Shown in pieces: positions 11,667 to 21,674 of a stretch of 64,000 nucleotides of DNA. The translations under genes and the position numbers were made by a program. Where the stretch lies: assembly GCA_036346205.1 (NCBI GenBank), contig JARFJB010000102.1, positions 1,327,501 through 1,391,500 of the forward strand, given 5' to 3'. Within the stretch, counting starts at the first letter, position 1; each line of letters opens with the position of its first letter. The notes under the pieces are model-generated. The model saw nothing but the letters and a program-made list of their open reading frames with translations. It was not told the DNA's origin and did not search any database. Origin of the DNA: Vesta saturnalis (taxonomy: Eukaryota > Arthropoda > Insecta > Coleoptera > Lampyridae).

Positions 11667-11817
11667 TCATAGGACTATTCCATCTTCATACAAAAGAATT
11701 CATCCCAATCAACCCTCATTGCAGTTAACATCTGCAGAGAAATACTTTTTAACATCAATTGGATTGAAAGTTCTGAGTGACCAAACCATTAAACATGTTT
11801 CAAAACGTACATTTTAA
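11650..11817 (+). CDS. Small Polinton ORF, 55 residues, unknown
   Basis: ATG at 11650 overlaps the end of the preceding gene and reads MGLRINHRTIPSSYKRIHPN to TAA at 11815-11817. It is short, basic and intact. The 3' part overlaps a stretch that is near-identical to the beginning of the major capsid gene at 12541 in another frame. This suggests the original gene ran into the capsid start and that 11820-12540 was added later. Confidence 0.5.
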   Translation: MGLRINHRTIPSSYKRIHPNQPSLQLTSAEKYFLTSIGLKVLSDQTIKHVSKRTF

Positions 11818-12540
11818 TAGAATTAAAATATTAATGTATCTCTAAGAAATGTTAAATTTGTTGAATGAAGTTTACTTGTTTAATGTGTATCTCTTTTACA
11901 CAATATGTTCTGCTTACACACATCGCAACCTGAAATTATTGTATCGCTCTGAATGCATATGTATTCATCTAAAATATGTAATGCGGAAAAAGTCAATGTT
12001 TTATTAAACAATGGGTTTTCTTTGTTTGTTAATAATTGATTTGCATTCTTAAAAATTTGTAGGAATGTATAAGAAATGTAATATTCAAGCTAATAGGGAT
12101 CTTCTTTGTATAAAACTCACAATGCATCTGCATTCTTTAAAAATGTAGTAACTATATTTAATAACTTTAACAATAAAGCTTCCCAAAACTACATTACTTA
12201 ATTAGTAATATAATAATTAATAGACTTTAACGAAAATGTGTTATAAAGAAAACGGTTTTGCTATAAATAATCATATGTACAATGAATTTTGCTAAAACAA
12301 TAGGTTTGCATTCATAAGTGTGCATGTAACTTAAAATATAATATTTAATGTGAACAAGGGATTTTCTTTGTATAACAATGAAAGTATTTATAGTGATAGA
12401 TTTGCCTTCTTGAAAAATTTATATGAATTTAACAAATTGTAAAAAGCATAATTAACAACAATTAATTTAAAGGTTTAAGTAGAAATTTATAGTAAATCTT
12501 TAATTAGTCATCAACCCTCATTGTGGTTAACATCTACACA
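11818..12540. other. AT-rich insert between small ORF and capsid gene
   Basis: No coding signal. TCAACCCTCATTG and flanking bases at 11709 recur at 12511, and CAAAACGTACATTTT occurs on both sides, so an 802-bp offset direct repeat brackets this stretch. Internal blocks such as TTCTTTGTATA recur three times. It is best read as an insertion or a tandem duplication that has lost its middle. Confidence 0.55.
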
Positions 12541-13703
12541 ATGACCGAATCATTAAACATCTTTCAAAACGTACATTTTGATGATGCTATAATTAAATCA
12601 GATATTCACACCTATCTTCCGCATGGCTCTTCTAAGTATGGACCTTCCGAAGAAATACGCATTTTAATTCAAATTCAGGATCTAATTTCAGCTACTGTTT
12701 TCTGTAAATAGAAGGTAAGCTGAAAAAAGAAGATGAAGGAAAATCATGCAACTTAACCAATAATTTCCCCAACTTCCTTTTCGAAGAGATTCGTTATGAG
12801 TTAGGCGGTCAAAGAGTGGACGTTTGCCGAAATCCAGACATAACATCTACACTTAAAGGATATATTTCTTATACGACAAGCAAGAGCAAAGCATTAAGCC
12901 ATTTGGGGTGATCACCAAAGAATGATGAACCATTACAAGTAGAATTCGATGAGGGAAATGGCGAAAAATCCTTTACAGTGTGCATACGATTGAACCACAT
13001 ATTTGGAATAATGGAGGATTATCGTCAAGTGATCGTGAATATGCGTCAAGAGTTGATTTTAATTCGATCTAGAAGCGATACAAACTGTTACTATGGTGAC
13101 GTTGATGCGGAAATAACCCTAAATAAAATTCAATGGAAAGTACCACACTTAACCCTTAGTGATGCCGCGAAACTGGACTTGTTTGAAGGAATCAATAAGA
13201 ATTCTATGATTACTGTTCCATTTCGTCAATGGGAGTTATATGAATTACCTGCTTTAAAACAAGCGACCTCTGATGTATGGCCAACAAAAATGTCAACGCA
13301 ACTGGAAAAACCACGCTGGATAATTATTGTATTCCAACAAGGTAAAATGAACACAAAGTCTCCAAGAGCCGGAAATTTTGATCACATTAACATCAGGAAC
13401 CTTAAAGTACATCTGAATTCCGAGTATTATCCCTATGAAGCAATGCATTTGAACTTCCGATGTGACTACTATGATGAAGATAATACAGATGTGTTATTCA
13501 ACTACACCGAATTCAAATCATGTCCAGTATTTGTAATGGACTGTTCTAAACAGAATGAATCCTTAAAAAACTCAACAGTAGACATCAAATTGGAAATGGA
13601 ATCTCCAACACCTTTCGATAATGGAATCGTTGCCCATGGTCTTATTCTCCACGATGCTATTGTGCAGTACAATCCACTCACCGGAAAAGTGAAAAAATTA
13701 TAA
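12541..13703 (+). pseudogene. Major capsid protein candidate (double jelly-roll type), broken
   Basis: Begins MTESLNIFQNVHFDDAIIK at 12541 and ends KVKKL before TAA at 13701-13703, about 387 codons. It shifts frame once near 12690-12705, and TGA at 12909-12911 interrupts the second frame at a Gly-x-Ser-Pro context. Blocks such as LTLSDAAKLDLF, STQLEKPRWIIIVFQQ and VMDCSKQNESLKNSTVDIKL match the large conserved Polinton protein identified in the literature as the hexon-like major capsid protein. It would form the icosahedral shell with the penton-like protein. The assignment is by family memory and genome position. Confidence 0.7.
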
Positions 13704-13737
13704 TCTGTATGTCTAGTATATAAATAAAAATGTTGTA

Positions 13738-14404
13738 ATTATTCGTTTAGTTCCATTTCATCCATCAAAGATGAAAGTAGTTGCGTAGAAACAATTACCT
13801 CCAATTCAAAATCATGACAGTATACGTGGCATTATATGTGGCCCCTCCAACTGCGGCAAAACAAATGCAATGATTAGTTTGCTTACTAAGAAAAACGGTT
13901 TGAAATTTAAACATGTATACGTATACTCCAAGTCATTAAATCAAAACAAGTACAAACTTTTACAGGAAATCCTACTTCCGATAAAGGATACAGGTTACCT
14001 TACGTTCAGTGTTAATCAAGATGTGATTGAGCCGAATTGTGCAAAATCAAACTCTATCTTTATCTTTGATGATATCGCCTGTGAAAAGCAAAATAACATA
14101 AGGGCATATTTTTCTATGGGTAAACAACGATATTGACTGTTTCTATTTGGGTCAAACTTACAGTAAAATTCCAAAGCAATTAATTCGTGACAATGCGAAT
14201 CTAATTATATTATTTGAGCAAGATGAATTAAACCTAAAACATGTGTATGAGGATCATATAAGCCCCACCATAAGCATGACATTGTTTCGGGATATGTGTT
14301 CGAAGTGCTGGATAGATCCGTTTGGGTTCATAGTCATAAATAAGCATGCTGAAGTCAATAATGGTCGCTATAGGAAAAGGTTTGATGAATATATAATACC
14401 TTAA
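13738..14404 (+). pseudogene. HerA/FtsK-type genome-packaging ATPase, broken
   Basis: Walker A GPSNCGKT is at 13840-13863 and Walker B IFIFDDIA about 75 residues later, the pattern of the A32-like packaging ATPases that pump DNA into capsids. TAG at 13786-13788 interrupts the region before Walker A, and no upstream ATG in that frame is obvious. A frameshift near 14120 moves the reading to the frame ending at 14402-14404, which carries DCFYLGQTYSKIPKQLIRDN. About 222 codons, near the usual size for this family. It lies directly after the capsid gene, as in other Polintons. Confidence 0.75.
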
Positions 14405-14425
14405 CTGCTCATGTCGTGCTACACC

Positions 14426-14435
14426 CTATATAATA
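14426..14435 (+). promoter_or_regulatory. TATA-like box upstream of the 14511 gene
   Basis: CTATATAATA about 75 bases before the ATG at 14511, in the gap after the ATPase gene. Similar to the boxes at 10939 and 21637 (minus). Confidence 0.35.
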
Positions 14436-14510
14436 CGTTAACCTGCTTTCAGTGGTTTAGTAGTTACTCATCCGTTTAGGTATTAACAGCTATCTCCAAT
14501 TTTGCTACAA

Positions 14511-15570
14511 TGGATAAATAAGGAAATGATATTAAAGCAAAAAATTATTCAGGCTCGTAAAATAATATAACAGTCTTAAAACTGCCCGCAAAGAACGTTT
14601 GAAAGTACTTATAAACCTCTAATAGAACCTCTATCTGAATAAAATGCATCCTGATAAAAAAAAACACCCGAAAAGGAGTCTGTTTACGTTAAACCCAAAG
14701 ACCCGCCTTTGTTCATATTTCAAAAAAAGCATGCTACTACTAGCCTGCTAGCTCCACGCTTCATTTCACCCTCATTAGCAAGGAAGAGTACTACAAGCCC
14801 CCTGCTCAGCTTCCGTTTTTTCAAGTAAATACCCCTCCTTGTACACCACCTTTCCTAGGAACATCTGTCGTAGGAGAGATTACTGCCGAGGAAGGAGAAC
14901 CCCTTAGTATCGCAGGTGATTCCAGTAATGAACCCATCTCTGAAGAATTTCTCGAGCAGTACCACGAATTACCTCGTATATATGTTGAACGTATTATGAG
15001 GGATCTTGAAGGTGCTATTGATCACACTTATGGAGTCCACTACGATACCAAAACAGACAAATAGACAAAATGTAATACCCGCATCACAATTAAAGGAAAC
15101 GATATGATCATTAATGGTGTCACGTATGAAGGGACTCCAGGTTTATATGATCTGCTTATTAAGGATGAAATAGTAAAATAGTAAATTCAAAAGATAAAAA
15201 GAATTATAAACGTATTTTAGTAGCTACGAATGTTGCAAGGCGAGATTATGATGTAAGTGGACAGATACGAGGAAGCCGCAGCAAAAAGTATACACAAATA
15301 ATCAACCCCTTGCTGTCAGCATCATCACCCACAACTCAGGGTGGTGGAGCTATGTTTTTTAAGGAATTAACAAACAGACCGATTGAATATAAGTATTGGA
15401 ATGATGTACATGAACTAATTCGTGATCTAGAAGTATTGTGGGGAGAAAAATTGGCTGGAAACACAGGTGTCGTAAATGATATAATATCACTTGTAGAGCA
15501 ATTGTATGAAGATGGATACATTGAAAGACCAAACACTAGTTTTCTGAACAATATAAATCAGAATGCATTG
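14511..15570 (+). pseudogene. Conserved Polinton protein upstream of integrase, function unassigned, heavily frameshifted
   Basis: ATG at 14511 begins MDK then a stop. Coding sense continues in several frames: an acidic block (EEGEPLSIAGDSSNEPISEE) around 14890-14960, then LPRIYVERIMRDLEGAIDHT, NDMIINGVTYEGTPGLYDLL and RGSRSKKYTQIINPLL. The last frame (from about 15310) runs on as IEYKYWNDVHELIRDLEVLW and NDIISLVEQLYEDGYIERP. This order is the conserved Polinton protein found next to integrase. Its role is unknown to me. At least four indels or stops break it. It is in frame with the fibre-like stretch that follows. Confidence 0.6.
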
Positions 15571-15948
15571 ATGTCGACATATCATAAGCGGTCACATGCC
15601 CAGTATCAATTCAAGAAATTAACTCCTCAGTTTCAACTTATCGATGATAATCAATTCGATATCGAGAATAAGAGACTTAGCAATGTAGCCAACCCCACAG
15701 ATCCTCAAAATGTCATCACCAAGTAATACTATTTATCGACAAGGTTAAATTTGGACGGAAACAGTTTGACACAGTTGGTGGATCCGAAAGAAGATGGTGA
15801 TGCTATAAGTAAAGGATACCTTGATTTTTGTCTGCAAGCAGTTCAGAAAGCTGTTAAAGGAAACTTTAACGCTTATCTAGTGTTGGAGGAAAAACTACAT
15901 CAACTTAAAGAAATTGTGGACCATGTCCAAATTACAACTCGTCAATGA
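15571..15948 (+). pseudogene. Fibre-like repeat protein, in-frame stop
   Basis: ATG at 15571 is in the same frame as the preceding gene with no stop between, so it may be its C-terminal part or a separate short gene. It holds two units of a motif seen in phage and viral fibre proteins: NKRLSNVANPTDPQNVITK and NSLTQLVDPKEDGDAISKGY. A TAA at 15724-15726 sits between them. A Leu/Lys-rich, probably coiled-coil C-terminus follows and ends TGA at 15946-15948. It overlaps the integrase start (15923) by 26 bases. Such repeats trimerise in tail fibres. An attachment-fibre role here is inference. Confidence 0.5.
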
Positions 15949-16816
15949 ATTGCACAAACCCGCAAGAAAAAATTTTAAACCAAGGCGCACAATAATTAAG
16001 GGATATGACGACCTCTGACAAGCAGATTTGGTCGAATTTAACACATATGCCAAACAGAATAAGGGCTACAAGTATATTTTAGTGGTTATTGACTGTTTTT
16101 CTAAATACTTGTGGACCAAAGGATTAAAAACGAAAACGGGCATGGAAGTTACCAAGGCCATGCAGGCAATCTTCAAAACGGACCGGAAACCTTCCAATTT
16201 GCAGACAGATGCAGGAAAATAATTCTACTATGACCATTTCACTAAACTAATGCAACGTTATGGAGTCAACCATTGCTCCACCTATAGCACAAAGAAGGCA
16301 GCAATTGCGGATCGTGTGATCAGGACCGTTAAGTCTGCTCTGTATAAGTCATTCAGCCTACAGAGTAAGTATAAATGGATTGATACAATTGCCACGGTAA
16401 TGATGGATTATAACAATCGTAAGGATAGAACTACAGGAATGAATGCCAAAGATGTCGGTAATCATACAAAGCTAGAGGCTTACACTCACATAAAAACAGT
16501 TGATAGGAATCGTTATTGTGTGGTACGAATCAGTAAGTTTAAAAGTATTTTCGCTAAAGGATACACCCCCAATTGGCCAAGTGAACTATTTAAGATTGTG
16601 AAAGTTCGCATTACTAACCCAACCACCTACATGTTGGAAGACATGAAAGGATCACCTGTACTGGGAGGCTTTTATGAACACGAATTACAGAAAACAAAGT
16701 ATCCGGATGTGCACCTTGTGGAAAAGGTGCTTCGCTCCGAGAATAATAAGTTATTCGTAAAATGGTGGGGATTGGATGAAAGATCATGGATCAATAAAGG
16801 CGATTTAGATTTATAA
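15923..16816 (+). pseudogene. Polinton integrase (rve type) with C-terminal chromodomain, two stops
   Basis: 297 codons in one frame from ATG 15923 to TAA 16814-16816, interrupted by TGA at 16016-16018 (codon 32) and TAA at 16220-16222 (codon 100). The retroviral-type catalytic core is clear: first Asp at codon 35 in QADLVEF and second Asp at codon 96 in LQTDAGK. The third acidic position, codon 130, 33 residues further on, is Asp in IADRVIRT where the family uses Glu. The C-terminus (VEKVLRSENNKLFVKWWGLD) is a chromodomain that would target histone marks. It would insert the element with the 6-bp stagger seen at its ends. Confidence 0.85.
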
Positions 16817-16900
16817 TATAGCTATAGGGATCGTTTGTAACCTTTAGATGAATTAAAACCACGCAAAAAAATTATAATTGAATTTTTTTAAATATTACAT
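16817..16900. other. Convergence point between plus and minus gene blocks
   Basis: Short AT-rich spacer. Plus-strand genes end at 16816 and minus-strand genes end just right of it. The A/T-rich sequence may supply poly(A) signals for both (ATTGAATTTTTTTAAATATT), but no canonical AATAAA pair is certain. Confidence 0.4.
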
Positions 16901-17700
16901 CATCTTATATAGTAAACCTAAAGTATTTCTATAATCGTTTAAATTACTAGACGACCATATTCCCGAATCTGGTGCACAAGTCCATCCCAAGCAGGAATTT
17001 GTTTCACCTTTCTCAATGTTTTCCAAAATCCAGCGGTAAATTTTGTGGTGCTCCTCATTTTCCCATGGTTGAAACTTATATGTAATGTTTTGTTCTAATA
17101 ATACTTCAATTAAAATAGCGAGGCACTTGTAATTAGCATAATATGTTGCTGTCTCGATACATTCATTTATAATAGAGAAAGTGTCTTTATAAACAATATT
17201 TTGTACTAACTTTGTAACTTCAATAATAACTTGTGTATGTACATTTTAAGGGGTATGTCACCAAGTAAATTCACGTAATCTAAAATCCTATCTATATCAT
17301 TAGAGGTTAACGAACCTTCATCGGTACACAATTTCGTGAAACTTTTAATAGTATTGTCTAAGCTAATTTTTCTATCAAATGTCTTAATAATTACTTCATT
17401 TGCACACTTTGAGTTTAAAGCCACCAGTTAAAACACTCATCAGAATACTATGTCAATATATTCCTATAAATGTATAGCTTTCAGAGAGGTCAAAGAACTT
17501 CAGGTAATTTCTGTAGATTTGATCATTATTATGCAGTTTTCCGAAGTTGTCTAAGACATTGTTTACTAAAGTTGTCATCTAGTATCAAATGTCTTAATAA
17601 TTACTTCATTTGCACACTTTGAGTTTAAAGCCACCAGTTAAAACACTCATCAGCAATAACAATATGTTGCAATATATTCACTATAAATGTATAGCTTTCA
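16901..17700 (-). pseudogene. Unknown Polinton minus-strand protein
   Basis: Minus-strand coding sense runs from about 17700 to 16901: QIYRNYLKLSLTSPESYTF, then a slip near 17425, SKCANEVIIKTFDRKISLDN and SNDIDRILDYVNLLGDIPLK, another slip near 17225, then NECIETATYYANYKCLAILI and GWTCAPDSGIWSSSNLNDY. About 230 residues, helical and Cys/Trp containing. I do not recognise the family. It lies 3' of polymerase B on the same strand. A tandem duplication (17374-17575 against 17584-17820) crosses its 5' half, so its true start is uncertain. Confidence 0.5.
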
Positions 17701-17820
17701 GGAGAGGTCAAAGAAAGCTTCAGGTAATTTCTGTAGATTTGATCATTACTGTACTGCAGTTCTTCCTGCAAGTTGTCTTGAAGACATTGTTTACTGAAAG
17801 TTGTACCCCCAGGGTCTAGT
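17374..17820. repeat. Tandem duplication with one indel-rich copy
   Basis: ATCAAATGTCTTAATAATTA and the 60 bases after it occur at about 17374 and again at about 17584. Downstream, 17440-17575 repeats 17640-17820 but lacks many single bases scattered through it. The pattern is that of an uncorrected long-read segment beside a corrected copy. Confidence 0.7.
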
Positions 17821-20800
17821 ATCAGTGAGACCAAAATTGACTAAGTGCTTATCGTCATAAGGATTAAGTATGACTTTATTTTGTTTAATGGTAAATACAT
17901 CATGTTTCTTTGATCTTATGAGATGTTGATAGCGCCTTATTGCGCCACCATCAAACAAAACCTGTTTATAGTCATTAATAGTGATCTGCCTCACGCTTGC
18001 TTGCGTAGAACCCCTTGATTTTCGCGCGAAGTCCTACAAATTCCACCATAATTTTACCATGATCTTCATCTTTCATTAAGCCGGGGACCTTTTTATTTAC
18101 TAATGGGAGTCCAAAGATGTTGTCGGAACTATAATCAGATGTATCGAATTTATCAATGTCCTCTTTAATACATTCATAGATATTGGGAACCGAAAAGGCG
18201 TATATGAGACTATTCGTATCCGTGTACAAGAGTTTAGCATTATTATGGAACTTGGGTAGCGTGTAACCGTAATGAAAATTATATAAAAAAGTTTTTGAAA
18301 CGTCTAAAATACTGAATCCCGCATATATAGGTTTATTGAAATACAATATTTGACAATGATATGCTTATCATTCAAATGAATAAGCATATCATTGTCAAAT
18401 ATTGTACTATGAAGATTTGGTTAAGATATGTAAGCACCAGCACCATAGCGACCCTCCCATTTCGTTACTAAACGTATATCCTTATGCTTACGTACATTTT
18501 CCATCAGCTTCCCGAAAACACTATTAATCATTAATTTATAGAAATTTTTATCGAATTTATTTTGATATTGCTGACGCATGGCTGTATTTAAATCTATATA
18601 TTTTTTTAATCGCGGGGACTGTTTAAAACGTAATATACGGTGTACTTTTACCAACTTCAATCCCTATTTTAAATATACCTTCAAATTTCTGTAATGAACT
18701 ACATAATTATGTTTTGGATACAATGTAAGTAGTAATTCTTTCATTTTGGAATCAGGCGTAGGAGGAACCATATGTTCCGGTGCCAGCGGTAGATCACTGT
18801 GACTATCATGCAATTCTGTAGGATAGTGTAAATCACACTCGATTATATAACCAATTTCCGAATCATCGGGATTGTTTATTAAATCTAAACTTTCAAAATT
18901 AGCTTCGTCAACAAAAGAAAAATCCCCAAATGGTAGAAATTCTGACATGGTGGCTCTATATAAATTATTTACGTCGTAGTACATTAAATACACACTTTCA
19001 AAGGTGGGATCAAATTTTTCCCCCATTCACTTATTGTTAGCTTTAGCATACCGATTTGAACATTGAGCTATACCACCTCTAATCCCTCTTTCAATAAACA
19101 TTAGCATATCAATATCAGTAAATAGTTCTAACTTTACTTGTGTAATTTTAAGCATAGCATCGAATGCTAAACCGGGAGCTGTATAATAGTCCAGAGGGTC
19201 AAGCTCGTAAGCAATTAAACAAGTTTGCCGAAAGTTCTCGAAAATATCTGATAAAAGTAAAACTTCTGTTTTTGGATACAAATCCGAGTATTCCCCTAAC
19301 GATTTAATACTAAATTTGTTCCAAACGTTAACCGCATGTGCAAAACTCGCATCACTGATTCCCTCATTATCAAGATGACTGATAAATGCTTCTTTGGGCA
19401 GGAGCGTGGTCTCGTTTAATTATCCCACGTATCAATATACTCATAAGGAAACACACCTTTGCGAACTACTAGAGAAAATTCCTCATCATTGTTGCAACTA
19501 GCGCGGGTAATCATTTTTTTACTATCCTCCAAATAGTCTGACAACTTTTCAATACTACTGCTCATAAATCTGAAAAAGTCAATAAATCTAAACTTAATTT
19601 TGGTGCCTTCCATTACCTTTGTTTCTTTGTTTATGGGCAGTAGTGAAATCGAACCGAGAACACTAGCCAATTCTCTAATGATGAAATGAGGATCATGGCC
19701 TGATAAATTATGGAAAACAACTGGTAGAATGTGAGAGTCTGTATAGTTTAGGTAACATGCCTGGTACGCTGCCCCCCGAAATGCTCCTGTAAAATGATTA
19801 TGGTCTCTAACTTTTATATCAGAATTAATAAATGGTTTTCGACAAATGTGACAAATCGTGGCGCTTGCTAATTGCTCAACCTGACTGAAACTTAAAATAC
19901 CCATAGGAATTATTTAATTGATTATTTCGGTAGCCCAATGTGCAATACTTTGAAGCTCGTTAACAAACCATTGAATGCAATTCTTTCCTCCATGAAGCGT
20001 AAATCGGGATAAAGAATCACCATATGAACACTTCAAATAGTAAGCAATGCTGAAAGGTGTATTTTGAAGTGAAATAGAGTATTACTTTCGATACCATTTG
20101 CACACTTCTCTAAAATACTTTCTAAATCAGCATTACAAATGTCACCTTTTCTTGGAATGCGAAATTTTTGAACTGCAAATTCATTTCCGCTTCGGTAGGG
20201 AACCTAGCAGAGCATTGATTAAGTTGACTGCAATATGCTAAATGCTTTTCTAAAGCTACATCTGACCAAAAATGATTCAAACACCGGTTACAAATTACTT
20301 TCTTATGACCGCGCTTTGATGTCTGTTTTGAAAATAAAGCTGACATTTCTAATCCATATGAAATGGTATATAGTGTTAATATCATCCCCGGCCTGATTAT
20401 TAGCAGAAAGTATTAAAAGATTTATGGGTTATCTATCGCTTTGCTGATTACTCAATACAAAGGGTACAACTTTTTTATCATTTATGCAGTACAAATTAAT
20501 TGCGAGGTTGTTTAGCTTTTCAAATTTGTTTACACCATCCAGCTGAATGGGGAAGTGAATTGAATCGTTCTTCAAAACGTCTCTAAAATGAGGATAGCTA
20601 GAAATCCAATATGAATGCTGTGAAGCGGGATATAATGCCGAAACAATGCCCACAGGAAGCAATACTCATCGTTATTTTTAACATTAACAACAGCATGCTT
20701 TACTTCTATGAAGCGAGGAACTTCAACACAGGTAGAACAACCACCTCTAAATAGGGCATAGCTATTAATATTCACTTTCAAATGTAAGACTTCATGTAAT

Positions 20801-21419
20801 GCCCAACCGGAATCCCTTTCGGAAAACTCCTCTAATTTTATTCGTAACTTATCATACACGTTTTCATTGTACCCGACACGTACAATCGGTTGAAATATCA
20901 ATAACGCAATTTTTTGTGACAAAAGTCTTCAAGTCAATGCTATGATTTTGGGGTTGCATGAAATTGCAACCTAAGACCACATTCACCTTTAGCATAGATT
21001 GCCTTAACATTAATTTCACCGTACGTGCAAAACTATTATATGTGTTTATTAAAAATATCAAAGGGTCCTTAATGTTTGACAAATTGATTATAGTTCCTAC
21101 CATTAAAACATGAGTCTAGGGGGTACCAACGTAATTTATGCATACCTTTTTTATTGACAATTCCACTACCAACTTTCTCTGAAGCGTTCTTTAACCGTCT
21201 CAATCTAACCAGATAGCACTTGAGCAATGCTAAATTGCCCTCAAGCTTAAGCAGACTTTCATTGGTCTCATAATAAATTTTATGTTTAATTATATCTTGC
21301 AATAGCCTAATATTGGTGTTAACTATACGGATGTGCCTCGCAAATTCCTTGTTTGTTTTCAATAAGGGAACAACACGCCTTGTTAAATTAACCATCTCAC
21401 TACTACTTGACATACTCAT
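17791..21419 (-). pseudogene. Protein-primed family B DNA polymerase, fragmented
   Basis: About 1,200 codons on the minus strand from ATG near 21419 (MSMSSSSEM) to TAA at 17791-17793, split over at least nine open pieces. In order: an N-terminal helical region; ERDSGWALHEVLHLKVN; SSYPHFRDVLK; a Cys zinc-like pair; exonuclease I ADLES; CHIC plus RDHNHFTGAFRG; exonuclease II FHNLSGHDPHFI; polymerase A YYDVNNLYR; B KLMINSVFGKLMEN; and C LYTDTNSLIY. In motif C the second catalytic Asp is Asn (codon at 18212-18214, AAT). It would replicate the element from protein-bound TIR ends. The damage and the motif C change both make it inactive as written. A foldback at 18341-18403 replaces part of the coding sequence. 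Confidence 0.85.
18341..18403. repeat. Perfect 26-bp foldback inside the polymerase gene
   Basis: Arms 18341-18366 and 18378-18403 are exact reverse complements around an 11-base centre. Coding sense before it and after it is in different frames. The inverted copy looks like a template-switch mutation or a local assembly artefact. Confidence 0.75.
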
Positions 21420-21628
21420 AGTTAACAATATAAAGCACACGTAATAATGAACTTTTAACAAATTGCTTTTCACAACGGTTTACAATAAAACTTCTAGTCA
21501 CGATTGTAATGTATAAAAGTATGATGCACACACTGGTGATTAAGTAATAATAGTTGCTCTTTACTTTAGATAATTTGTTGTTGTGGTGATTGCAATGTAT
21601 CGACTGACGTGGGACTGTTCTTTATCTA

Positions 21629-21637
21629 CTTATATAG
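21629..21637 (-). promoter_or_regulatory. TATA-like box upstream of polymerase B
   Basis: On the minus strand CTATATAAG lies about 210 bases before the likely polymerase ATG, between the inner end of the right TIR and the gene. Confidence 0.35.
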
Positions 21638-21674
21638 AGATAAGAACGGGTAAGTTCGGATTTTCTTTATTTCT

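Noticed and set aside
14511..21419. Polinton as an active virus-like element
   Set aside because: Stops or frameshifts in nearly all genes plus altered catalytic residues in integrase and polymerase; even if some indels are assembly errors, the substitutions remain.
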